A DNA stretch of 64,000 nucleotides from Marinactinospora thermotolerans DSM 45154 (GCF_900167435.1 NZ_FUWS01000005.1:220893-284892); one strand, 5' to 3'; positions 15,597-24,283 are shown, numbered from the stretch's first letter. Notes: generated by a model from the letters alone, not told the origin. Program-made: numbers and translations.

Positions 15597-17255
15597 TCAC
15601 CCCCGTCTCCCGGCGGGCACCTCCTCCCGCGATCGGCTCCGCGGTGGCGCCACGACCCGGCCCTCCTCGACCCACAGCTCGGCACCGGCGAACGCGCGGC
15701 ACAACGCCCGGTCGTGCGAGACGACGACGATCGCCCCCGGGTAGTGCCTCAGCGCCTCCTCCAGCTCCTCGACCAGGTCGAGGGAGAGGTGGTCGGTGGG
15801 TTCGTCGAGTAGCAGCAGGTCGGTGTCGGCGGCCAGGACGCGGGCGAGGGAGAGCCGGCGCAGCTGCCCGGTCGACAGCGTCCCCAGCCGCGCCTCCAGC
15901 CGGTCGGGGCGGAACAGGCCGAACGACAGCAGCCGTTCGGCGTGCTCCTCAAGGGTGCCGGGCCTTCCGGCGGCGAAGGCGTCCAGCAGGGTCCGTCCGG
16001 GGTCGGTGACCACGGTGTGCTGGGGGAGCAGACCGATCCGGCCGCGGCGGCGTACCACGCCCCGGTCGGGCCGCACCTGTCCGGCGATCACCCGCAGCAG
16101 GGTGGTCTTGCCGGCCCCATTAGGGCCGCGCACCAGGAGGCGCTGTCCCGCCTCGATCTCCAGGTGGGCGACGGCGAGCCGGTCGCCGACCGCCACGTCC
16201 GCCATTCCGACGAGCACGCCCCGCGTCTCGCCGCCGCCGGGGCGGGCCGTGAAGCGCAGGGGGTCGGGCGGGCGCGGCACGGGGTCGGCGTGGAGGCGGC
16301 GCAGCCGTTCCCGGGCGTTGCGGATGCGGGCGGACATCGACCCCTGGACCCGGCCCGCGGCCCGATCGTAGGCCATCTTGTTGTTGTCCCTGATGGCACG
16401 GCCGGGGGCGACCTGCCGGGCGGTGAGGGCGACCTGCGCGGTGAGGCGTTCCACGTCGCCGCACCACCGCTCGTAGTCCTGTTCCCACCGCCGGCGGGCC
16501 GCGGCCTTGCCCTGGAGGAAGCCGGCGTAGCCGTCGCCGTGGCGCACGACGGTACGGCGCTGGGCGTCGACCTCCAGGATCGCGGTGGCGGTGCGTTCCA
16601 GGAAGAGACGGTCGTGGGAGACGGCGACGACGGTGCCCCGGTGGGCGCGCACCCGTTCCTCCAGCCAGGCGGTGGCGTCGGCGTCGAGGTGGTCGGTGGG
16701 CTCGTCGAGCAGGAGGATCTCGGGCGGGGCGGCGAGCAGGCCGGCCAGGGCGAGCCGGACGCGCTGTCCCCCGGAGAGGGTGGAGAGGGGGCGGTCATGG
16801 CCGATTCCGGCCAGGCCGAGGATGTCGAGGGCCGCGGCGACGCGGGCGTCGGCCTCGTATCCGCCGCGCGCCTCGAAGGCGGAGAGCAGGTCGCCGTAGG
16901 CGGCGAGATCGGCGGGACGGGCCTGGTCGAGGACCGTCTCCAACTCGCGCATGCGCCGTTCCATGGCTCGCAGGTCGGCCAGGGCGGTGTCGATCGCCTC
17001 GCCCACGGTGTGTTCCCCGGGCAGGGCCACGACCTGGCCGAGGTGGCCGACACCGTTGTCGGCGTCCACGGTGACGCTTCCGCTGTCGGGCTGCTGTTCG
17101 CCGGCCATCAGGCGCAGGAGGGTGGACTTGCCGGCGCCGTTGTCGCCGACGACCCCGACACGCTCGCCGGGGGTGACGGTCAGGGAGATCCGGTCGAGGA
17201 TCAGTCTCCCGTCGTAGGAGACGGTGACGTCACGCAGGGAGAGCTGAGTAGGCAA
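15597..17255 (-). CDS. ABC-F ribosomal protection protein, TlrC/OleB-like
   Basis: A 552-residue soluble protein with two ABC domains and no membrane segment. NBD1: Walker A GDNGAGKST (37-45), signature LSGGQ (160-164), Walker B LLLLDEPTDHLD (about 180-191). NBD2: Walker A GPNGAGKTT (377-385), signature LSTGQLRRL and a second LLLLDEPTDHL. The linker (about 245-335) is long and Arg-rich, as in the antibiotic-resistance ABC-F proteins TlrC, OleB and SrmB, which bind the ribosomal E site and dislodge macrolides and related drugs. The start is a TTG at 17255 with a GGAGT site. Divergent from a TetR gene, with an operator in the shared promoter and short upstream reading frames that overlap this start. 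The drug it protects against is unknown. Confidence 0.85.
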   Translation of the reverse strand: MPTQLSLRDVTVSYDGRLILDRISLTVTPGERVGVVGDNGAGKSTLLRLMAGEQQPDSGSVTVDADNGVGHLGQVVALPGEHTVGEAIDTALADLRAMERRMRELETVLDQARPADLAAYGDLLSAFEARGGYEADARVAAALDILGLAGIGHDRPLSTLSGGQRVRLALAGLLAAPPEILLLDEPTDHLDADATAWLEERVRAHRGTVVAVSHDRLFLERTATAILEVDAQRRTVVRHGDGYAGFLQGKAAARRRWEQDYERWCGDVERLTAQVALTARQVAPGRAIRDNNKMAYDRAAGRVQGSMSARIRNARERLRRLHADPVPRPPDPLRFTARPGGGETRGVLVGMADVAVGDRLAVAHLEIEAGQRLLVRGPNGAGKTTLLRVIAGQVRPDRGVVRRRGRIGLLPQHTVVTDPGRTLLDAFAAGRPGTLEEHAERLLSFGLFRPDRLEARLGTLSTGQLRRLSLARVLAADTDLLLLDEPTDHLSLDLVEELEEALRHYPGAIVVVSHDRALCRAFAGAELWVEEGRVVAPPRSRSREEVPAGRRG

Positions 17256-17332
17256 AGAGGACTCCGATCGCTTCGGGCGCGGCCGTGTGGCGCGCGAGGG
17301 GTGGGGGAAGGGGCGCGTCCTCGCAGGTCCAT
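17201..17332 (-). CDS. Candidate leader peptide overlapping the ABC-F start
   Basis: A 43-codon frame starts at ATG 17332 behind a GAGGAG site (stronger than that of the ABC-F gene) and runs 55 bp past the TTG start of the ABC-F gene in a different frame. It reads MDLRGRAPSPTPRAPHGRAR onward and has several Pro-rich stretches. A second frame, GTG 17349 to 17230 (39 codons), begins 5-6 nt after a possible -10 (TAGGTT) and also overlaps the ABC-F start. Either could control ABC-F translation or transcription by ribosome stalling, as shown for other ABC-F genes. Expression of these frames is not proven. Confidence 0.35.
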   Translation of the reverse strand: MDLRGRAPSPTPRAPHGRARSDRSPLCLLSSPCVTSPSPTTGD

Positions 17333-17358
17333 GACTGGTGTCTCCTCACGTACGAACC

Positions 17359-17380
17359 TAAGGCAACTTTAGTTGCGTTA
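17359..17380. promoter_or_regulatory. TetR-type operator in the divergent ABC-F / tetR promoter
   Basis: TAAGGCAACTTTAGTTGCGTTA is a near-perfect inverted repeat: TAA-N-GCAACT-TT-AGTTGC-N-TTA. On the minus strand it lies between a possible -35 (CTTAAC) and -10 (TAGGTT) spaced 16 bp apart, so a bound repressor would block ABC-F transcription directly. The TetR gene starts 52 bp to the right. Confidence 0.75.
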
Positions 17381-17431
17381 AGCTGATCCTGGACCATTTC
17401 CGCTCCCGACGCAACCGGAGAATCGCGTTCC

Positions 17432-18037
17432 ATGGAGGACGAGAACACGCCCGGCACCCGACGGCCCGGCGGACGGACCGCCCGCACCCGGGCGGTCGTG
17501 GTGGCCGCGACACTGGCCGAACTGGGCGAATACGGCTATGGCGGGCTGACCGTCGAGGGCGTCGCCCGTCGGTGCGGCGTCCACAAGACGACCCTGTACC
17601 GGCGCTGGGGCGGCGTTGACGGCCTGCTCTGCGACGCCCTCGACGCCGCGAACGACGACACCTGGCTGCCGGCCGACACCGGGACGATCGACGGCGACCT
17701 GCGCGAGATCGCCCGCGAGGTGGTGCGGGGCTTCACCGGCCCGCAGGCCCCGGTCCCCTCCGCCGTGATCGCCGCGGCCTTCCAGTCCGAACGCGCCGCG
17801 GCGGCCCTGCGCGGGTTCTTCGCCGTCCGTCACCGGCGCTGCGCCGTCGCCGTCGCCCGGGCGGTGGAGCGCGGCGAACTGCCCGCTGACGTCGACGCGG
17901 TGGACCTGGTCCGCACGGCGGTCGCGCCGTTGTACTACCGGCTGTTCGTCAGCCGTGAGCCGGTCGGACTCGACGACGCCGACCGCGCCGCCGCCACCGC
18001 CCTCGCCGCGGTCCGGGCCACCGCGCACCGCGGCTGA
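17432..18037 (+). CDS. TetR/AcrR family regulator, probable repressor of the ABC-F gene
   Basis: A 201-residue regulator. Residues about 15-65 hold the helix-turn-helix (LTVEGVARRCGVHKTTLYRRW); the rest is the helical ligand-binding domain of the TetR_C_11-like type. ATG at 17432 has a GGAG site 11 nt upstream. It is divergent from the ABC-F resistance gene across a 22-bp palindromic operator, the standard layout for local control of a resistance gene, with the drug or a related metabolite as likely inducer. The threonine-dehydratase-like gene follows 83 bp downstream on the same strand and may be read through. Confidence 0.85.
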   Translation: MEDENTPGTRRPGGRTARTRAVVVAATLAELGEYGYGGLTVEGVARRCGVHKTTLYRRWGGVDGLLCDALDAANDDTWLPADTGTIDGDLREIAREVVRGFTGPQAPVPSAVIAAAFQSERAAAALRGFFAVRHRRCAVAVARAVERGELPADVDAVDLVRTAVAPLYYRLFVSREPVGLDDADRAAATALAAVRATAHRG

Positions 18038-18120
18038 CGGTCCGGTCCACCCGGTTGCGCCCCGACCGTATCGAGGCGCGGGGAAGACCGGTATCAACGG
18101 GAAAGTCGGCGGAAAGCCGC

Positions 18121-19122
18121 ATGCCCGGACAACAGGCAGAGAGTCCACCACGGGATGAATTCGCCGCGCTCTACCATGCGCACATGCCGAACGCTGCCCT
18201 CAGCCTGGACCGAATCGAAGCGGCCAGCCGCCTCATCGACCCCGTTTTCCGCGACACCCCCCACCTCGCCGACGAATCGCTTTCCCGAAGCCTGGGACGC
18301 GAGGTATTCGTCAAGATCGAAACGCTCACCCCGGTCCGCTCGTTCAAGGGACGCGGCGCGGACTTCCTGCTCGGCCACACCAAGGAGACCAGGACGGTGG
18401 TGTGCGCCTCCACCGGCAACTTCGGCCGGGCGCTGGCCCAGGTGGCCCGCCGCCGCGGCCTGGGCGCCTGCGTCTTCGCGCCGGTCGGCACCGCCCCGGC
18501 CGAGATCTCACGGCTGCGCGGGCTGGGCGTCCGCGTCGTCGTCGAGGGGCGCGACATCGACGACGCCCGGCACGCCGCGAGCGTCTACACCCGCGGACGC
18601 GGCGACCTCGTCCTGATCGAGGAGGGGCGGGAGGCCCGGATCGCCGAAGGCGCCGGGACCATCGGCGTGGAACTCGCGCCGTTACGCCCCGACACCGTCC
18701 TCCTCCCGGTCGGCAGCGGCGCGCTGGCCGCCGGCGTCGGCCGTTGGCTGAAGGCGCGCTCCCCCCGCACCCGCGTGATCGGCGTGTGCGCGGCCGGCGC
18801 CCCCGCCATGGCCCACAGTTGGCGCGCCGGATCACCGATGGCCACCGCGCACGCGCGCACCTTCGCCACCTCCCTGGCCGTGCGCTCGCCCACGCCCGAG
18901 GCGGTGGAGTGGATGCGCGACGTCGTCGACGACGTGCTCCTCGTCGAGGAGAAGGCCATCGACGACGCGCTGCGCCTGCTCCGCGACACCCTCGGCCTCC
19001 TCGTCGAGCCGGCGGCCGCGGTCGGCATCGCCGCCGTGCTGGCCCACGATCCACCCGGGGCGCGGACGGCGACGGTCCTGACCGGCGGGCGCTCCCCGGT
19101 GGAGGCGGTGCGCGCCCCCTGA
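18121..19122 (+). CDS. PLP-dependent threonine/serine dehydratase-like enzyme
   Basis: A fold-type II PLP enzyme of about 330 residues. The Schiff-base lysine is in VRSFKGRGA, the Gly-rich phosphate loop is VGSGALAAGV and CASTGNFGRALAQVA matches the substrate-binding Asn loop of threonine dehydratases. The catalytic domain starts near LSLDRIEAASRLIDPVFRDT, so ATG 18184 would give the usual family length. ATG 18121 is chosen because a GGAAAG site lies before it, but the extra 21 residues look unconserved. There is no C-terminal ACT domain, so allosteric control by isoleucine is not expected. It could act on threonine, serine or a related amino acid. Confidence 0.83.
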   Translation: MPGQQAESPPRDEFAALYHAHMPNAALSLDRIEAASRLIDPVFRDTPHLADESLSRSLGREVFVKIETLTPVRSFKGRGADFLLGHTKETRTVVCASTGNFGRALAQVARRRGLGACVFAPVGTAPAEISRLRGLGVRVVVEGRDIDDARHAASVYTRGRGDLVLIEEGREARIAEGAGTIGVELAPLRPDTVLLPVGSGALAAGVGRWLKARSPRTRVIGVCAAGAPAMAHSWRAGSPMATAHARTFATSLAVRSPTPEAVEWMRDVVDDVLLVEEKAIDDALRLLRDTLGLLVEPAAAVGIAAVLAHDPPGARTATVLTGGRSPVEAVRAP

Positions 19123-19147
19123 CCCCCGCCACGCGAACGCTCCACGG

Positions 19148-19945
19148 TCACAGCAGCCGGCCCGGCCGCTCCCGGTCCCGCAACGCCGCGAACCGCCAGG
19201 TGTTGATGGGATGGCTGGACAGGAAGTTGACGAGCAGCACGAAGAACCCCTGGTCGGTGTGGGCGCGGGCGACGATGTCGTCGAAGTCGACCCGCCGGTA
19301 GAGGTACTTGCCCGCGGCCAGGACCCGCAGCCCCTCCACCCCTTCGGGGCAGAACACGTAGGCGTAGTTGTCCGCCGTGTACTCCTGGGCCCGGCTCAGA
19401 CCGGCCCCCACCCCGGGGACGAACTCGGCGATGGACACGCCCAGCTGACGCCAGAACGAACCGTGGCCCGCCGCGATGTGGCCCACCTCGTGGCCGATGA
19501 CGAAGCGCAGCGCGTCGCGGTCGGTCATGCGTCCGCCGATCTCGAACAGATCGCTGTGGATCGCCACGTAACGACGGAACCCGTGTCCCGAGGCGAAGGC
19601 GTTGATCCGCCCGTTGCCCGGTACCACGTAGGCGTCGGGGACATCGGGCAGGCCGAAGGAACGGGCCGCGTCCACCACCATCCGGTGGACCTCGGGAAAC
19701 TGCCCGGGGCCGATGCGCACCCCGTTGACCCGCTGGCGGGCGTAGAGCTGCCCGCGGGTGAAGTAGACCAGGGCCGGGATGCCCAGAAGCAGGAGGGGGC
19801 GCCCGGTGTCCCCATCGAAGACGCGGTTGAGCGTGCCCACGATCGTCAACACGGTCACGACCACGCACAGCGCCAGCAGCGCGTTCTCCCGGGGATGGCG
19901 CAGGGCGCGCCGCCGGTCGCGGTCACCCCAGCGCAGGACGGGCAT
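19148..19945 (-). CDS. M48 family metalloprotease
   Basis: A 265-residue membrane-bound zinc peptidase. Two hydrophobic segments near residues 20-60 anchor it. The zinc motif is HEVGH (FVIGHEVGHIAAGH), with the third ligand Glu in SRAQEYTADNYA, the EYxAD pattern of the M48 peptidases. RINAFASG upstream is the conserved edge strand. The short C-terminus ends in SSHPINTWR, equivalent to the SSHP/THP motif of HtpX-like enzymes. The family does quality control or maturation of membrane and envelope proteins. ATG at 19945; the gene is convergent with the dehydratase-like gene. Confidence 0.87.
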   Translation of the reverse strand: MPVLRWGDRDRRRALRHPRENALLALCVVVTVLTIVGTLNRVFDGDTGRPLLLLGIPALVYFTRGQLYARQRVNGVRIGPGQFPEVHRMVVDAARSFGLPDVPDAYVVPGNGRINAFASGHGFRRYVAIHSDLFEIGGRMTDRDALRFVIGHEVGHIAAGHGSFWRQLGVSIAEFVPGVGAGLSRAQEYTADNYAYVFCPEGVEGLRVLAAGKYLYRRVDFDDIVARAHTDQGFFVLLVNFLSSHPINTWRFAALRDRERPGRLL

Positions 19946-19999
19946 GGGCTCATTGTCGTGGCGCGGGCCCCTCCGCGAAATCCCTTCGGCCCGACCGGG

Positions 20000-21787
20000 T
20001 CACTCCCGGTACGGGTAGGGCAGATCGTCGCTCAGCGGGTCCTCTCCCGACGCGGGCGGCGGGGCGGCGACCGGCGGACCCGACGGCGGAGGGGCGGGGA
20101 AGGCCGGCCCCGTGGGCGGCTGCGGTCCCACGGGCTGTTGCGGGCCCGTGGGCGGCCGGCCGGGACCGGTGTCGGTGCCGCGCGTGGGCCCCGTGGGCGG
20201 CGGAGGCGGTTCCTGCGGCAGCCCCGCCCGATCGGCCCGGCCCTCGTCGGCCCGGCCCTCGTCGGCCCGGCCCTCGTCGGCCCGGCCCTCGTCGGCCGGG
20301 TCCTCCTCGGCGAGCAGGGCCGCCATGTCCGCGTCGCGGGTGGAATCCAGCTCGGGCTCCTCCTCCACGACGGACTCCCCGGCCGGGGCGGGGACGGGCG
20401 CGGACGGCTCGCCCAGGAGGGAGGGGTGGCCGGCCGTCGCCGTCTCGGCCGGCGGCCGGGGCGAGGTGTGCCCCAGGTAGGTGAGCGCCCCCAGGGTGAG
20501 CGCGGCCAGGCCGACGCGCAGGGTGGGTTCGCGGTCGGGGGCGAAGAACGGCGAGTGGTTGCCGGGCACCCCGGCGAGCTTCTCGTAGGGGGTGCTCCCC
20601 GGTGCCGCGTTCCACACGTCGTGCGGGGTCCCGCCGATGAACCAGAACACGTAGGGCACGGGGTCGGGGCCGTCGGACAGCCCGAAGTCGCCGAAGTCCT
20701 CGCTGCCGGTGAACGGCTCGGGCATGTCGACGACGTAGGCGTCGCCCAGGTAGGCACGGTGCGCGGCGGCCAGCGCGGCGGTGTGCGCGGGGTCGTTGCG
20801 GGTGACGCCGGCCTGCTGGACCAGGGTGATCTCGGGCTCGCGGGGCGCTCCGGAGGCGGCGGCCTCGGCCCGGACGATCCGCTCGATGGCCGCGTGGAGA
20901 CGCCGCTGCACCCGCTCGTCGAAGGAGCGGGTGTTGACCTCCAGGTAGGCCTCGTCGGGGATGATGTTGGCCTTGTTGCCCGCCCTGAGCACGCCGACGG
21001 TGACCACCGCGCTGTCGGCCGGGTCGATCTCGCGCGACACCACGGTCTGCAGCCTGGTGACGATGGAGGCCGCGATGACCACCGGGTCGATCGCGTTGTG
21101 CGGCCGCGAGGCGTGCCCGCCGGAGCCGAACACGCGGACCCGCAGGGTGGCGCCGGCCCCCAGGATGACGCCGGCGCGGTGGGCGATCAGGCCGGCCGGC
21201 TGTGGACCCACGTGCTGGGCGAGCGCGATGTCGGGCCGGCCGAACCGCTCGTACACGCCGTCGCGGAGCATGCCCTGCGCGCCGTCGATCATCTCCTCGG
21301 CGGGCTGGGCGACGATCATGAGGGTGCCGCTCCACCGCTCGCGGGTGCTCGCCAGCAGGTCGGCGGCGCCCACGAGACAGGCGGTGTGCACGTCGTGGCC
21401 GCAGGCGTGCATGATCGGGACCTCGTTGCCCTCGCTGTCGACACCGCGCGCGGTGCTGGCGTAGGGCAGGCCGGTCTTCTCCTCCACCGGCAGCGCGTCC
21501 ATGTCGCCACGCAGCATCACGGTGGGCCCGGGGCCGTTGCGCAGCACACCGACGACGCCGGTGCCGCCGACGCCCGAGGCCACCTCGAACCCGGCGCGCG
21601 ACAGCCACTCGGCGACGGCCCGCGAGGTGCGGTGCTCCTGGTGCGACAGCTCGGGATTGCGGTGCAGGTCAACGTAGAACCCCTCGACGAGCGGAAAGAT
21701 CTCGTCAACGAGTCGCATCACCGCTTCGCCGTGCTGGGCGACACGTTGTGGATCGACCGCCTGCGGCACTGCTTCCACCGCCTTCAT
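20000..21787 (-). CDS. M20 family amidohydrolase with long disordered C-terminal extension
   Basis: A 595-residue protein. Residues 1 to about 425 are a complete M20D amidohydrolase: DLHRNPELSHQEHRT, the metal motif GDMDALP, MHACGHDVHTA, PAEEMIDGAQGM, the dimerisation-domain segment SGGHASRPH, and the final metal His in GNHSPFF. Members hydrolyse N-acyl amino acids or related amides. Beyond this, some 150 residues are low-complexity: Pro/Ala/Glu-rich, four ADEGR units in tandem and a Pro/Gly tail ending PYPYRE. This extension is unlike the usual family length of about 400 and has no recognisable domain. ATG at 21787. No signal peptide is seen, so the enzyme should be cytosolic. Confidence 0.88.
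   Translation of the reverse strand: MKAVEAVPQAVDPQRVAQHGEAVMRLVDEIFPLVEGFYVDLHRNPELSHQEHRTSRAVAEWLSRAGFEVASGVGGTGVVGVLRNGPGPTVMLRGDMDALPVEEKTGLPYASTARGVDSEGNEVPIMHACGHDVHTACLVGAADLLASTRERWSGTLMIVAQPAEEMIDGAQGMLRDGVYERFGRPDIALAQHVGPQPAGLIAHRAGVILGAGATLRVRVFGSGGHASRPHNAIDPVVIAASIVTRLQTVVSREIDPADSAVVTVGVLRAGNKANIIPDEAYLEVNTRSFDERVQRRLHAAIERIVRAEAAASGAPREPEITLVQQAGVTRNDPAHTAALAAAHRAYLGDAYVVDMPEPFTGSEDFGDFGLSDGPDPVPYVFWFIGGTPHDVWNAAPGSTPYEKLAGVPGNHSPFFAPDREPTLRVGLAALTLGALTYLGHTSPRPPAETATAGHPSLLGEPSAPVPAPAGESVVEEEPELDSTRDADMAALLAEEDPADEGRADEGRADEGRADEGRADRAGLPQEPPPPPTGPTRGTDTGPGRPPTGPQQPVGPQPPTGPAFPAPPPSGPPVAAPPPASGEDPLSDDLPYPYRE
20233..20292 (-). repeat. 15-bp tandem repeat encoding ADEGR x4
   Basis: CGGCCCGGCCCTCGT is repeated four times without change from 20233, then decays. 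On the coding strand it encodes four ADEGR pentapeptides in the C-terminal tail of the M20 amidohydrolase. Copy number may vary between strains by slippage. Confidence 0.9.
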
Positions 21788-22122
21788 CGGGTACGGGCCT
21801 GGGGCGCGGCGGTGCCCCGGACATGAGGCGCTCCGCCGCGCCGATTCTCCCGCCAGGGATGACGAATCTCAAACGCGGGTGCGGCGCACCGCTCCCCTCG
21901 TGCGGGTTCGCTCCCGATGAGAAGGTTCGTCCCCAGCGGATCAAGATCAAAGTGGAATCAAGTGTCCACGAAGGAGTAACGTCCGTCCCAGCGATTCCAC
22001 AGGTTTGTGCGCTAAGGGCCGGCTTCGCCATGGCGGAGGACCGGCGATCCCCTGTGGGTGAACCCGCTGTGGGCGACCCGCTCCGCCCGTCGCGTCGACA
22101 CAGAACAACGACCGGAGTTTCC
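21788..22122. promoter_or_regulatory. Divergent promoter region of the amidohydrolase and acyltransferase genes
   Basis: About 335 bp between two divergent genes. GTGGAATCAAGTGTCCACG (about 21952-21970) can form a short hairpin. No clear -35/-10 pair or operator is seen; the ribosome site CGGAG for the acyltransferase lies at its right end. Confidence 0.35.
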
Positions 22123-23208
22123 GTGCCCTCGTCTTCCCCGTCAACCCCCCTCGACCATGCCCGGACGCGGGAGGGGAGTCCCGCGCCTCCTCCCCCGAAA
22201 CAGCGCGACGCGCTGCTCGACAACGCCAAGTTCCTGCTCATCGGCCTGGTCGTGATCGGCCACGCGATCAGCCCCCTGGAGAACTCCCGCTCCGCCGAGG
22301 TGCTGTACTTCTGGATCTACCTGTTCCACATGCCGGCGTTCGTGCTGATCAGCGGCTACCTGTCGAAGTCCTTCGACGCCTCCCCGCGCCGGCTCGACAA
22401 ACTGCTGACCACCGTGGCCGCGCCGTACCTGGTGTTCTGGTTCCTCTACGCGCTGCAGTCGCTGTGGGTCGGGCGCGACATCCCCGGCTCGCCCCTCCAG
22501 GCGCTGTGGTTGACCTGGTTCCTCGCCGCGCTGTTCGTGTGGCGGCTGACGGTCCCCCTCTGGTACCGGGTGCGCCACCCCGTGCTGATCTCGATCGCGA
22601 TCTCGTGCTGTGCCGCAGTGGTCGACCTGGGCACCGTCATGGCGTTGCCGCGCATTCTCAGCCTGTTGCCGTTCTTCGTTGCGGGCCTGTTCCTGGAACC
22701 CCGCCACTTCGCGTTCCTCCAGCGCACCTGGGTGCGGGTGTGCGCGGTGGTCACGGTGGCGGCGAGCGCCGTGGCGACCTACCTGTTCCTCCAGCCGGAG
22801 CTGCACCCGACGTGGCTGTTCTGGAGCAGGAGCCTGACCGACCGCGACATCGAGCTCTTCCCGCTGGGGCTGCCCATCCGGCTCTTCCTGCTCGTCACGG
22901 CGGCCGTGCTGACCGCGGCGTTGCTGGCGCTGACCCCGCGCCGCGCCACCTGGTTCACCGGCCTGGGGGCGCTGACGATGTACGCGTTCCTGCTGCACGG
23001 GTTCCCGATCCGGTTCGCCCAGTACTTCGGGCTGTACGACCACCTGTCGGGCCTGTCCGGACTCGTGGTGGTCGGCGTGGCCGCGGTCGGGCTGACACTG
23101 CTGTGCATGACCCCGTGGGTGCGGCGGGCCACCTCCTGGGCGGTGGAACCGAAGGTGGGGCCGCTGATCCTGCGCCCCTCCAAGCCGAGATCCCCCCAGG
23201 GCTCCTGA
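22123..23208 (+). CDS. Acyltransferase family membrane protein (Acyl_transf_3 type)
   Basis: An integral membrane protein of about 361 residues with roughly ten helices. The first helix begins LLDNAKFLLIGLVVIGHAI, containing the H of the GH motif that is catalytic in this O-acyltransferase family; FHMPAFVLISGYLSKSF and WFLAALFVWRL follow in the expected order, and LHGFPIRF near the end is the late conserved block. The family O-acetylates sugars or polymers at the cell surface. GTG at 22123 is chosen for its CGGAG site 5 nt upstream; the in-frame region before it is not protein-like. The N-terminal 35 residues are Pro/Ser-rich and cytosolic. Substrate unknown. Confidence 0.85.
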   Translation: MPSSSPSTPLDHARTREGSPAPPPPKQRDALLDNAKFLLIGLVVIGHAISPLENSRSAEVLYFWIYLFHMPAFVLISGYLSKSFDASPRRLDKLLTTVAAPYLVFWFLYALQSLWVGRDIPGSPLQALWLTWFLAALFVWRLTVPLWYRVRHPVLISIAISCCAAVVDLGTVMALPRILSLLPFFVAGLFLEPRHFAFLQRTWVRVCAVVTVAASAVATYLFLQPELHPTWLFWSRSLTDRDIELFPLGLPIRLFLLVTAAVLTAALLALTPRRATWFTGLGALTMYAFLLHGFPIRFAQYFGLYDHLSGLSGLVVVGVAAVGLTLLCMTPWVRRATSWAVEPKVGPLILRPSKPRSPQGS

Positions 23209-23234
23209 ATTCCCGCCGGAGGCCCGAACGTCGG

Positions 23235-23268
23235 CGGGGGCCGGGTCCGCTCGTGGACCCGGCCCCCG
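23235..23268. terminator. Bidirectional terminator
   Basis: CGGGGGCCGGGTCC (23235-23248) pairs perfectly with GGACCCGGCCCCCG (23255-23268) around a 6-nt loop, between the convergent acyltransferase and phosphatidyltransferase genes. Confidence 0.8.
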
Positions 23269-23281
23269 TTGCCGCACCGGT

Positions 23282-24283
23282 TCACCCGGCCTGGATGCGG
23301 TTCATCTCCTTGGTGAAGTCCCGGGTCGCCAGCCACAGCTTGTAGACGATCACGACCTCGAAGAACAGCAGGGCCGCGCAGGAGAGGACCACGACCGGCA
23401 CGATCAGGCCGGGCAGCGGCGAGATCGGCGCGAGGAGCGCGGTGAGGGGCGCCAGCACGCACACGAACATCTCGAACTCGATGCCGCTGAACAGGTGCGG
23501 ACGCACCCGGCTGCGCAGCAGGAAGGCGCGCACCCGCTCGTACCAGCCGAACTTGCGGCTGAACCCCTGGTGGACGTCGATGACGCGGGCCCCCGACAGG
23601 TGCGCCCCCGACCGCACCTGGTCGGCGTCGAGGTCGGGGTTCTCCCGCAGGACCTCCTCCATGAACACCACCGGCGCGCCGTCCCCCGCGGTCGCCGGCG
23701 CCGCGTCGATGGGCTGCTCGGCGGTCTCGGTGCTCTCCGGGTCGTCACCGGCGGTGTCGGCCGGGCTCCCCGTGGCCGCGGCGCGCAGCTTCTCCCGCAT
23801 GCTCTGCCGGGTCTTGGCGACCTGTGATCCGTTGAGGTAGCGCAGCAGGTCGACGAAGGTCACCACCGGCGTCAACAGCAGGTAGACCACCTCGCCGGTG
23901 GCCGCCCACTGTCCGACGAGCAGGGCGAGCATGCACCCGAAGAACCGGATGCGGTCGAAGATGAAGTCCACCCACGCGCCGAACACCGAACCGTTGTTCT
24001 TCAGCCGGGCGATCTTGCCGTCCATGCAGTCGAGCACGAAGCTCAGGTGGAACAGGATCGCGCCGGCCACCAGCCAGGGCCAGTCGGCGAGGGCAAAGCA
24101 GATCGCCGACCCCAGGCCGAGCACGCCCGCGCCGAAGGTGATCTGGTTGGGCGTGATGTTGGTGTGGTTGGCGGTCCACACGACCAGGCGGGACGCGAGC
24201 GGGTCGACGAGGAACACCGTCCACCACGCGTCCCGTTTCTTATAGGTGCGCTCGCGGACGTCCGCGAGTGTGAAGCTCGTCAT
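23282..24283 (-). CDS. CDP-alcohol phosphatidyltransferase family protein
   Basis: A membrane enzyme of about 333 residues. The active-site signature D..DG..AR........G...D...D is present as DCMDGKIARLKNNGSVFGAW followed by VDFIFDR. These enzymes move a phospho-alcohol from CDP-linked donors to an acceptor in lipid or cell-surface polymer synthesis. A cytosolic, Ala/Glu-rich insert of about 90 residues splits the membrane domain in the middle, which is longer than in phosphatidylglycerophosphate synthases and fits the actinobacterial group of unknown substrate. ATG at 24283 has an AGGAG site; the 22 residues upstream in the open frame are rejected. It shares a divergent promoter region with GuaB1. 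Confidence 0.85.
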   Translation of the reverse strand: MTSFTLADVRERTYKKRDAWWTVFLVDPLASRLVVWTANHTNITPNQITFGAGVLGLGSAICFALADWPWLVAGAILFHLSFVLDCMDGKIARLKNNGSVFGAWVDFIFDRIRFFGCMLALLVGQWAATGEVVYLLLTPVVTFVDLLRYLNGSQVAKTRQSMREKLRAAATGSPADTAGDDPESTETAEQPIDAAPATAGDGAPVVFMEEVLRENPDLDADQVRSGAHLSGARVIDVHQGFSRKFGWYERVRAFLLRSRVRPHLFSGIEFEMFVCVLAPLTALLAPISPLPGLIVPVVVLSCAALLFFEVVIVYKLWLATRDFTKEMNRIQAG

